From Brenneria alni (GTDB taxonomy: Bacteria; Pseudomonadota; Gammaproteobacteria; Enterobacterales; Enterobacteriaceae): 43,586 nucleotides of DNA. Positions 36,837-43,586 of the stretch are shown here, one piece after another. The position numbers and the translations under genes were made by a program. Every line of letters starts with the position of its first letter. The stretch's first letter is position 1. The notes below the pieces were generated by a model. The model had not been told where the DNA came from and did no database searches. It was given only the letters and a program-made list of their open reading frames with translations. The stretch is from positions 1-43,586 of the forward strand of contig NZ_MJLZ01000038.1 in NCBI RefSeq assembly GCF_003666245.1, given 5' to 3'.

Positions 36837-38663
36837 TCATTCGTCGTCATTATCGACATGATCGCGGATCATCATCATAAAAGAGGAACCGAAACGCTCA
36901 AGTTTGCGGTGCCCGACGCCATTGATATTCAACAGTTCAGCGGCAGTAATCGGCATCAGTTCAGCCATCTCCAGCAAGGTCGCATCACTGAACACCACAT
37001 AGGGTGGAATGTTGGCATCATCAGCAATGGATTTACGCAACTTACGCAGTTTGGCAAACAGCTTACGATCATAGTTACCGCCGTAAGACTTCTGGCTGGC
37101 TCGTGGCTTCAGGTTAATGACCCGTGGTACTGCAAGCTGCAACGGAATTTCGCCGCGCAGAACAGGACGGGCCGACTCGGTGAGTTGCAGCGCCGAATGC
37201 TGGGCGATATTCTGACTTAGCAGACCCAGATGAATCAATTGACGCAACACACTGACCCAGTGCTCCTGTGATTTATCCCGACCAATACCATAAACCGGCA
37301 GTTTGTCATGGCCAAATTCGCGGATACGCTGGTTATTGGCGCCACGCAACACATCGACGATATATCCCATGCCAAAGCGCTGCCCCACACGATAAACACA
37401 AGAGAGCGCCTTCTGGGCCTCCACCAATCCGTCATACCGTTTGGGTGGATCGAGGCAGATATCACAGTTACCGCACGGCTGCTGACGCCCCTCACCAAAA
37501 TAGTTGAGCAATACCAAACGGCGGCAGGTTTGCGCCTCGGCAAAAGCGCCCATCGCATTCAGCTTATGACGTTCAATTTCCAACTGTTGTCCGGCAGGTT
37601 TCTCTTCCAGACAACGCCGCAGCCATGCCATATCCGCCGGATCGTAAAATAATGCCGCTTCTGCCGCTAAACCGTCCCGCCCGGCTCGCCCGGTTTCCTG
37701 ATAGTAGGATTCAATATTGCGCGGGATATCAAAATGCACCACAAAACGGACGTTGGGTTTGTTAATCCCCATACCGAATGCGACGGTAGCCACCACCACC
37801 TGAAGATCATCGCGCTGGAAGGCTTCCTGCACCTGCGCCCGACGGTCATTATCCAACCCGGCATGGTATGCCGCCACGCTCAGTCCACGGTTTTGCAAGC
37901 GGGCGCTGATATCTTCCACCTTTGCCCGGCTGTTACAGTAAATAATGCCGCTTTTGCCGCGCTGCCCCTGTACGAACATCCACAATTGGTCGAGCGGCTT
38001 AAATTTTTCCACCAGCGTATAGCGGATATTTGGCCGGTCAAAACTGCTGATCTGTACCCGCGGAGCATGAAGATCAAGCAGGCGAACAATATCCCGCCGG
38101 GTGGTTTCATCAGCGGTGGCGGTGAGCGCAATGACCGGCAGACCGGGAAAATGCTGTTTAACCTGCCCCAGCGCCCGGTATTCAGGACGGAAATCATGGC
38201 CCCACTGCGAAATGCAGTGCGCTTCATCCACTGCAATCAGCGAAGGCCGCCAGTGAATAAGATGGTCGAGGAAGCTGTCGGTGGTCAATCGCTCCGGGGC
38301 GATATACAGCAGCTTGATCTGCCCGGAACGGCAACCAGCCATAACGTCAAGCTGTTGTTCACGGGTTTGGGTCGAGTTGAGGCAAGCCGCGGATACGCCA
38401 TAGGCCTGTAGCTGATCGACCTGATCTTTCATCAGTGAAATGAGCGGGGAAACCACCAGCGTCAGGCCGTCCATCACCAGAGCAGGAATTTGATAGCACA
38501 GTGATTTCCCACCGCCGGTCGGCATAATCACCAGACAGTCCTGCCCGCTGATGGTCGCGTTAATAATTTCCTGCTGACCCGGTCGGAATTGCTGGTAGCC
38601 GAACGTATCCCGTAAAACCTGAACCGCCAGCGCTTCCTTATTTAATACTTCCGCCGTAGACAC
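36837..38663 (-). CDS. recQ: ATP-dependent DNA helicase RecQ
   Basis: 3'-5' DNA helicase of the RecF recombination pathway. The start is a GTG at 38663, preceded by GGGGAAGG; the product is 608 aa (E. coli 609). Visible are the aromatic-rich Q motif ([11 protein letters not shown]), Walker [13 protein letters not shown] box [29 protein letters not shown] motif VI, the zinc-binding [12 protein letters not shown] and CGNCDIC cysteines of the RQC domain, and a C-terminal HRDC domain ending [12 protein letters not shown]. All domains are intact. It follows pldA on the same strand, as in E. coli. Confidence 0.96.
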   Translation of the reverse strand: MSTAEVLNKEALAVQVLRDTFGYQQFRPGQQEIINATISGQDCLVIMPTGGGKSLCYQIPALVMDGLTLVVSPLISLMKDQVDQLQAYGVSAACLNSTQTREQQLDVMAGCRSGQIKLLYIAPERLTTDSFLDHLIHWRPSLIAVDEAHCISQWGHDFRPEYRALGQVKQHFPGLPVIALTATADETTRRDIVRLLDLHAPRVQISSFDRPNIRYTLVEKFKPLDQLWMFVQGQRGKSGIIYCNSRAKVEDISARLQNRGLSVAAYHAGLDNDRRAQVQEAFQRDDLQVVVATVAFGMGINKPNVRFVVHFDIPRNIESYYQETGRAGRDGLAAEAALFYDPADMAWLRRCLEEKPAGQQLEIERHKLNAMGAFAEAQTCRRLVLLNYFGEGRQQPCGNCDICLDPPKRYDGLVEAQKALSCVYRVGQRFGMGYIVDVLRGANNQRIREFGHDKLPVYGIGRDKSQEHWVSVLRQLIHLGLLSQNIAQHSALQLTESARPVLRGEIPLQLAVPRVINLKPRASQKSYGGNYDRKLFAKLRKLRKSIADDANIPPYVVFSDATLLEMAELMPITAAELLNINGVGHRKLERFGSSFMMMIRDHVDNDDE

Positions 38664-38816
38664 GCCTTCCCCAATCCAATGAAATCAAACAGACGCTATT
38701 TTCAGCGCCGCCCGGTAAAACCGCAACATTTTACCTGCTCATGTTTTAAATACATATTAACCAACGCCATGACGCGCAACGTCCCCAATCCTATTTGTAT
38801 TAAGGTTGGCGGAGGG

Positions 38817-39683
38817 TCAAAACATATCGTTCAGCGTCACCCCAACCCCAAAACGGGTTTGGCGGTGATTATAGTCAATCAGCGACTCGCCATAGCCGCT
38901 GAACACTTTGGTATAAAAGCGCACATGGTTCGTCAGCGGGTAGCTCCAGCCAAGTTCACCGCCGCCGTAGCCGCTGTTCCAGTTATAACGCCCTTCAGCG
39001 CTGAATACGCTGTTGCCCCAGACGTAACCGACGCGCAGACGGTAATGCCCCATATATTTGGTGATATCTGGATTATCGTCCTGACTGTCGGAGAAACGAA
39101 TCCACGGTTTTAGATCCACCTGCCAGTTGCCGTTTTGCGCCATTAGGCGAACATAGGCGCGATCCCAACTGCGAGATGTCGGTTCCGAACGTCCGTTCGA
39201 TTGGTGATTGAATCCGACTTCCACATCCCGCAACGTCCATCCTGCCAAAGAGTAATCTGTGGCCCAGCCAAGAAAAACCTGTGGCTCATAGTTGGTTTCA
39301 CGAAATGGCGAAGATTCGCTTTTATTGGATAACTGCCACCAGGAACGCTGAGTATAGGAAGCGCCCAGCAAGGAGTTGTCGCCGAAAATGCCGCGCCAGA
39401 GCGGGAAACCCAGACTAAGCTGGAAATTCACTTCATCCTTGCGCGCTTCATCACCCCAGTTATAGCTCTGTATCGCCGCTTTATTAATATTACTGGTATA
39501 GGTGTACAGCAGAAAGTTACTCTCATACGGATAGAGAATAAACGGACTATCATGTTCTTGTAACAGGCTGGCAATGATGCTGCCACGTACCGCAGGTTTG
39601 TCATGCACTGGCTCTATTTTCGCTTCTTCCGCCTGAACTTGTGTCGCCAGCAGCATAACCAACATGGCTACTATTTTACGCAT
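38817..39683 (-). CDS. pldA: Outer-membrane phospholipase A PldA, with Asp replacing the catalytic Asn
   Basis: Outer-membrane beta-barrel phospholipase that degrades misplaced phospholipids in the outer leaflet. The 288-aa precursor has a signal peptide (residues 1-18, cleavage after VQA). The barrel ends with the expected aromatic residue (MLNDLF-type end, here TLNDMF). Catalytic His160 and Ser162 are in NHQSNGRSEPTSRSWDR; the third triad residue, Asn156 in mature E. coli PldA, aligns with Asp174. The codon is GAT. The calcium-site residues around SEPTSRS look kept. It lies upstream of recQ on the same strand. Confidence 0.94.
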   Translation of the reverse strand: MRKIVAMLVMLLATQVQAEEAKIEPVHDKPAVRGSIIASLLQEHDSPFILYPYESNFLLYTYTSNINKAAIQSYNWGDEARKDEVNFQLSLGFPLWRGIFGDNSLLGASYTQRSWWQLSNKSESSPFRETNYEPQVFLGWATDYSLAGWTLRDVEVGFNHQSNGRSEPTSRSWDRAYVRLMAQNGNWQVDLKPWIRFSDSQDDNPDITKYMGHYRLRVGYVWGNSVFSAEGRYNWNSGYGGGELGWSYPLTNHVRFYTKVFSGYGESLIDYNHRQTRFGVGVTLNDMF

Positions 39684-39885
39684 TCATTTTCTCCCCTGAG
39701 CAATCATAATAATTACCTCAACCTAAAACCCGCCATTCTACACAGTTCAGCGGTATATGAATCAACGTTCGACTGTTTCTCAGTCTTTTCTGGAAAGAAA
39801 CAAACCAGACACATCAAAAAATTATTTAACTATCAGGTTGATATTAAGCGCCATGAACAAGGATGAGATATTACCCGCACGGCTG

Positions 39886-39906
39886 GCGACTTATATCATT
39901 GGCTAA
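39886..39906 (+). pseudogene. yigI: Possible last codons of yigI
   Basis: The codons for ATYIIG and a stop (39886-39906) resemble the C-terminal ATYMVG of E. coli YigI thioesterase. In E. coli yigI lies between pldA and rarD and runs in the rarD direction, so position and strand fit a deleted yigI. With only about six residues this could be chance. The rest of 39684-39975 looks like ordinary promoter sequence. Confidence 0.35.
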
Positions 39907-39975
39907 TAGTAAGGATGAAAACGAACGCCGTTTTGGGTAAACTCCTATTTTCCCGCCGTTTTTATTGAGTCACCA

Positions 39976-40905
39976 ATGGATACGCAGCAAACCCGCAAGG
40001 GGATTTTTTTCGCGCTGGGCGCCTATTTCATCTGGGGAATTGCGCCGGTTTACTTTAAGCTGCTTGAGCATGTTCCCGCCGATGAAATACTGACGCATCG
40101 TATTATCTGGTCGTTTTTCTTTATGCTGATCCTGTTGACCATCAGCCGGAAATGGCGTCAGGTTCGTTATGCCTGCCGTAATGTCAAACACCTGTTGTTA
40201 CTGGCGCTGACAGCCGTATTAATCGGCGGCAACTGGTTATTATATATCTGGGCCGTCAATAATCATCATATGCTGGAAGCCAGTCTGGGTTACTTTATTA
40301 ACCCGCTGGTGAACGTCATACTGGGGATGCTGTTTTTTGGTGAGCGTTTTCGCCGTCTGCAATGGTTTGCCGTTTTACTGGCTGTTGCTGGTGTATTTGT
40401 CCAGCTCTGGGCTTTCGGATCGCTGCCGATCATCGCACTGACGCTGGCATTCAGTTTTGCCGTATATGGCCTGCTGCGAAAGAAAATCGGCATTGACGGC
40501 CAGACCGGCATGTTAATTGAAACACTGTGGCTATTGCCGATCGCTATCGTTTATCTGTTTTTTATTGCCGATACCCCAAGCAGCCATTTGATTGAAAACG
40601 CCTGGTCATTGAATTTACTCTTGATGTCCGCCGGTATTATCACCACCGTGCCGTTGCTGTTCTTTACCGCCGCCGCCATGCGTTTACCCCTTTCTACATT
40701 AGGGTTTTTTCAGTATCTCGGCCCAACCATGATGTTTCTGCTGGCGGTTATCTTTTATGGCGAAACCTTTGGTAACGATAAGTTGATTACGTTTGTTTTT
40801 ATCTGGAGCGCACTGGCGCTGTTTATTCTGGATGCGCTTTATACACAACGTAAGCGGCTGCAGATTCAAATCACGTCACGCCAAGATCAACACGGCGAGA
40901 GATAA
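39976..40905 (+). CDS. rarD: EamA-family transporter RarD
   Basis: Inner-membrane protein of the drug/metabolite transporter superfamily, annotated as chloramphenicol-sensitive protein RarD; the natural substrate is unknown. The 309-aa protein (E. coli 296) has about ten hydrophobic helices in two EamA halves. Strong family blocks are AYFIWGIAPVYFKL, VPADEILTHRIIWS, GGNWLLYIWAVNNHHMLEASLGYFINPLVN and RLPLSTLGFFQYLGPT. Its 3' end overlaps that of the convergent AbrB-family gene by 35 bp. Confidence 0.94.
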   Translation: MDTQQTRKGIFFALGAYFIWGIAPVYFKLLEHVPADEILTHRIIWSFFFMLILLTISRKWRQVRYACRNVKHLLLLALTAVLIGGNWLLYIWAVNNHHMLEASLGYFINPLVNVILGMLFFGERFRRLQWFAVLLAVAGVFVQLWAFGSLPIIALTLAFSFAVYGLLRKKIGIDGQTGMLIETLWLLPIAIVYLFFIADTPSSHLIENAWSLNLLLMSAGIITTVPLLFFTAAAMRLPLSTLGFFQYLGPTMMFLLAVIFYGETFGNDKLITFVFIWSALALFILDALYTQRKRLQIQITSRQDQHGER

Positions 40906-41929
40906 AGCGCGACAGTATCGGACTGAAAATCAGGGTAGAAAACAGCCTCAGCGTTTGAATCGCAATCACAAATGCCATGTCGACATTGCTGCCTGCGGCA
41001 ATAATGGCAATGGAATCCAGCCCGCCCGGACTGGTTGCCAGATAAGCCGTCAGCAGATCAACCGGCAGGATCCGCGTTACCATCAGCGCCATGCCGCCAC
41101 ATAGCAGCATCAGTCCGATAATCGACGCCATCATCTGCGGCAGTGTGCGTATCGCCAGCAGAAATATCGGACGGGTAAAACATAAACCAACGCTCCAGCC
41201 AATAAACGCATAGGCCAGCGCCAGTAGCCATTCCGGTGTCTGTAACGTCAGTGTTCCGGTTGAATGCAAAAGTGAACCGACGATCATCGGCCCCAGCAAA
41301 GGGCCAGAGGGAATGCGCAAGCGCCTGCCGAGCCATGCACTGCCAAACGCGACGCACAGGGTAGCGGGAAAACGCCAGTCCAACGCTGGAAACCACACCA
41401 GCATGGCGCTGTTCTGTGCGGCTTCATCTCCCAGGCTGATACGGGCGACAAAAGCAGCCGCAGCCGTCACCATCAACACCCGCAGATACTGCATAAACGC
41501 GACCAGCCGAACATCGGCGCCAAATTCACCCGCCATCGCCACCATAGCTGAAGCGCCGCCGGGAGAAGCGCCCCATGTGCCTGTCGAGCCGGGCAACTCG
41601 CTGAATTTCACCAATAGCCAGCCGGAAAGACCGCTGGCGGCAAGGGTCGCCAGTAAAATAAACAGCACCAGCAGCCAGTTATTCAGCAAAGGACTCAGGA
41701 TGGAAAGGGAAAGGCTTTGCGCCACCAGACAACCCAGCACCGCATTGCTGCCGGCAAAAAAGACAGGCGGAATACGGATGGTGGCGCCATTCAGTCCCAT
41801 TACAGCGCCAATCAGCATGGGGCCAAGCAGCAGAGCTGCCGGAACGTGATAGATCTGTAGCCCGAAGCCCAGGATCAACGAGACCGATAGCAGGATCCCC
41901 CACTGCATTAAGGGTGAAATCCTTCCCAT
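40871..41929 (-). CDS. AbrB-family membrane protein (putative ammonia monooxygenase-like/transport regulator)
   Basis: Polytopic membrane protein of the AbrB/AimB family (the duplicated membrane protein, not the DNA-binding AbrB of Bacillus). The ATG at 41929 with CAGG seven bases upstream gives 352 aa; E. coli AbrB is 348 aa. The family duplication is visible: PAALLLGPMLIG near the start and PSGPLLGPMIVG in the middle, and ATSPGGLDS in the second half against GASPGGASAM in the first. Function is not established. It is convergent with rarD and lies between rarD and corA, not the E. coli position. Confidence 0.85.
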   Translation of the reverse strand: MGRISPLMQWGILLSVSLILGFGLQIYHVPAALLLGPMLIGAVMGLNGATIRIPPVFFAGSNAVLGCLVAQSLSLSILSPLLNNWLLVLFILLATLAASGLSGWLLVKFSELPGSTGTWGASPGGASAMVAMAGEFGADVRLVAFMQYLRVLMVTAAAAFVARISLGDEAAQNSAMLVWFPALDWRFPATLCVAFGSAWLGRRLRIPSGPLLGPMIVGSLLHSTGTLTLQTPEWLLALAYAFIGWSVGLCFTRPIFLLAIRTLPQMMASIIGLMLLCGGMALMVTRILPVDLLTAYLATSPGGLDSIAIIAAGSNVDMAFVIAIQTLRLFSTLIFSPILSRFISRRVDLGVT

Positions 41930-42030
41930 GCACACACCTGTTTCAGAAATAAGACACCGTCCGTCATTCTAAACAGATTAGCCTGATAATTAATATGAGG
42001 AAATCAAAGGAGACGTAAAACACCGGTATC

Positions 42031-42055
42031 GCGCCCCAGGCAACTTCCGGGGCGC
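42031..42055 (-). terminator. Terminator downstream of corA
   Basis: GCGCCCC (42031-42037) and GGGGCGC (42049-42055) form a GC-rich 7-bp stem directly after the corA stop on the minus strand. A TGTTTTAC stretch follows about ten bases later. Good position, moderate T tract. Confidence 0.6.
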
Positions 42056-42063
42056 GGTCAACA

Positions 42064-43014
42064 TCAGAGCCAGTTTTTACGTTTGAAATAAAGATAAGGC
42101 GCCAAACCCGCCAGAATCATCAACACGATCGCCCCCGGATAACCGAACGACCATTTAAGCTCCGGCATAAAGGCAAAGTTCATCCCATAGCTGGAGGCCA
42201 CCAGCGTCGGAGGCAGGAACACCACGGATACCACCGAGAAGATCTTGATGATACGGCTCTGTTCGATATTGATGAAACCCATCGCCGCCTGCATCAGAAA
42301 GTTGACCTTCTGGAACAGCGATTCATTATGCGGCAGCAGCGACTCGATATCGCGCAGGATCTCACGGGCCTGCTCCAACTGGCCGGACGGCAAGCGGGCC
42401 TTGCGCACCAGAAAGTTCAGCGCACGCTGGGTATCCATCAGACACAGGCGAACCTTCCAGCCCACATCTTCCAACTCAGCCAGCGTGGAGAGCGCATCAT
42501 CATATTCGTCCCCCTGACGCCCCTCCATAATAATGCGGCTCAGTGATTCCAGATCGCTGTAGATGTTCTCAATTTCATCGGCCAGTTGTTCAATTTTGGT
42601 TTCAAACAGATCGAGCAGCAGTTCGTAGGCATTGCCATCCACCAGCGTCTGGTTACGAGCGCGCATCCGGTAAAGGCGAAACGCCGGCAGCTCACGCTCA
42701 CGCAGCGTATAGAGGCGGCCATCACGGATGGTAAATGCCACAGTGGCATTACCGGCATGGTCTTCGGCATCTTCGAAAAAGAAGAAGGAGTGGATATGTA
42801 ATCCGTCTTCATCCTCAAAGAAACGTGCAGATGCCTCAATGTCTTCCAGCTCTGGCCGGGTCGCCAGACTCTGCCCCAGTTCCTTTTGTACTTTCTCACG
42901 TTCGTCATCTTCCGGCTCGATTAAATCGACCCAGACAGACGAGATAAGATCATCGGAGTCATCCAGTTCCAGACGAGATAAACGGCAATTATCCAGTTTA
43001 AATGCGTTCAGCAT
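42064..43014 (-). CDS. corA: Magnesium/cobalt transport protein CorA
   Basis: Pentameric inner-membrane channel for Mg2+ (also Co2+ and Ni2+). The 316-aa length equals E. coli and Salmonella CorA. The long N-terminal cytoplasmic domain is acidic and ends in a stalk helix. The first membrane helix (about residues 256-277) ends in the signature YGMN, followed by the MPEL loop (FAFMPEL) and a second helix, with the basic tail [15 protein letters not shown] lies nine bases before the ATG. A seven-codon ATG frame overlaps the start and probably has no role. The 5' leader is described separately. Confidence 0.97.
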   Translation of the reverse strand: MLNAFKLDNCRLSRLELDDSDDLISSVWVDLIEPEDDEREKVQKELGQSLATRPELEDIEASARFFEDEDGLHIHSFFFFEDAEDHAGNATVAFTIRDGRLYTLRERELPAFRLYRMRARNQTLVDGNAYELLLDLFETKIEQLADEIENIYSDLESLSRIIMEGRQGDEYDDALSTLAELEDVGWKVRLCLMDTQRALNFLVRKARLPSGQLEQAREILRDIESLLPHNESLFQKVNFLMQAAMGFINIEQSRIIKIFSVVSVVFLPPTLVASSYGMNFAFMPELKWSFGYPGAIVLMILAGLAPYLYFKRKNWL

Positions 43015-43190
43015 AGGCCATAGCTCCTTTTACAGTAACAGAGATGGACAACGCGATTGAAGCACAGAAACAAGGGTGAAAGCGTCACCGGCAGGTTTCA
43101 GTCCGTTCGACGGATCTGACTCGCAGCGACATGGAGTAGCGCCGCTGACAACCACGAAGGCTATCAGCAACAGGGAGATAGCCTTAGAAG
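43015..43190 (-). promoter_or_regulatory. corA 5' leader with a perfect hairpin
   Basis: Upstream of corA on the minus strand is a perfect 9-bp stem, AAGGCTATC / GATAGCCTT (43157-43185), with an 11-base loop and no T tail. Salmonella corA has a long leader with a short ORF (corL) that controls Rho-dependent termination. Here a 15-codon ATG frame (MSLRVRSVERTETCR, about 43130 down to 43083) lies between the hairpin and corA, but it has no clear ribosome site. Treat this as a candidate regulatory leader. Confidence 0.4.
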
Positions 43191-43586
43191 TTGTACCTAA
43201 TGATCAGGTTATTGAGCCAGCATCGACTGGGTGTGTCCAAGGCGTGGGTCCTCCGGGAATAATGATGCGCGCATGTTACGCCGAGATGAAAAAGGCTGTC
43301 AACTTCAAAACCGCTGCTGCAACACTCTGCCGCCAATTGCATAAATAATCTGTTTTTCCCCTCAGATAATCGTGATGCAGTAGTGGTTAAACGAAGGGTA
43401 TAGGCATCATCAGCCGCCCAATCTGCACAAGGAAAATGTTGACTGATAACGTATCAAACCGTTCAATTTATTGATAAAAATAAGCATTCATATTCACAAA
43501 ACACACTAAGTTAATAACCATCAATATATTACGCATAATATTATTATCATGATCATGAAATTCACCTATTACTTAATGGATTACAA
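43191..43586. other. Non-coding, AT-rich end of the window
   Basis: No gene is supported. A 90-aa ORF that starts at 43076 and runs into this region on the plus strand has no family resemblance and crosses the corA leader hairpin, so I treat it as chance. From about 43440 the sequence is strongly AT-rich and promoter-like. The corA promoter and perhaps the 5' region of a gene beyond the window lie here. Confidence 0.4.

Noticed and set aside
43076-43348. 90-aa plus-strand ORF upstream of corA
   Set aside because: Antisense to the corA leader, no ribosome site, no recognisable domain.

Overview
The window reads as enterobacterial chromosome. Nearly every housekeeping protein is a close, full-length match to an Escherichia coli counterpart (Asd, CorA, RecQ, PldA, YigL, GntR, YhhW, the Glg set). 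The mix of genes, the heavy gene decay and a HrpL-type promoter in front of a plant-pathogen type III effector suggest a plant-associated member of the Pectobacteriaceae, such as Brenneria or Lonsdalea. The genus is an inference; no rRNA lies in the window.

Layout. (1) 338-6305, plus strand: a six-gene ydhYVWXUT-type anaerobic redox operon with two four-cluster ferredoxins, an aldehyde:ferredoxin-oxidoreductase-like pterin enzyme, a cytochrome b-type membrane protein and a beta-solenoid-like protein. (2) 6421-15973, minus strand: the complete glycogen operon glgB-glgX-glgC-glgA-glgP. (3) 16372-18090: the LytS-type sensor BtsS, without its usual partner gene btsR next to it. (4) 18148-21238: a degraded nickel-uptake locus. 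It holds a toxin pseudogene, an in-frame chimera of nikA, nikB and transporter remnants, a methyltransferase and an intact nikR with an operator. (5) 21349-27484: asd, yhgN, a gluconate module (GntP-family permease, gntK, gntR, with CRP and GntR sites) and the pirin yhhW. (6) 27659-27796: the iron-regulated small RNA gene ryhB with its Fur box, flanked by copies of an intergenic hairpin repeat. (7) 28053-33065: glpABC, opposite a glpT destroyed by an internal deletion. (8) 33145-34363: a two-gene type III secretion cassette on the minus strand, namely a ShcF-like chaperone and a HopF/AvrPphF-family effector behind a near-consensus hrp box. (9) 34432-43014: yigL, pldB, a truncated rhtB, recQ, pldA, a trace of yigI, rarD, an AbrB-family protein and corA.

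The most exciting element is the shcF-hopF cassette. The encoded effector keeps the N-terminal Gly2/Cys5 acylation signature and the Arg/Asp pair required by HopF ADP-ribosyltransferases, and it sits next to the glpT scar. Two other structural signals stand out. One is a family of intergenic repeats with conserved loops and changing but paired stems (at least four sites, two of them flanking ryhB). The other is a perfectly phased nine-residue repeat in the YdhT-like protein.

Gene decay is a theme: glpT, nikA/nikB, rhtB, yigI and a toxin gene are all broken, mostly by internal deletions, while rhtC, btsR, yhhX and glpQ are missing from the places where E. coli has them. This looks like reductive evolution in a host-restricted lineage.
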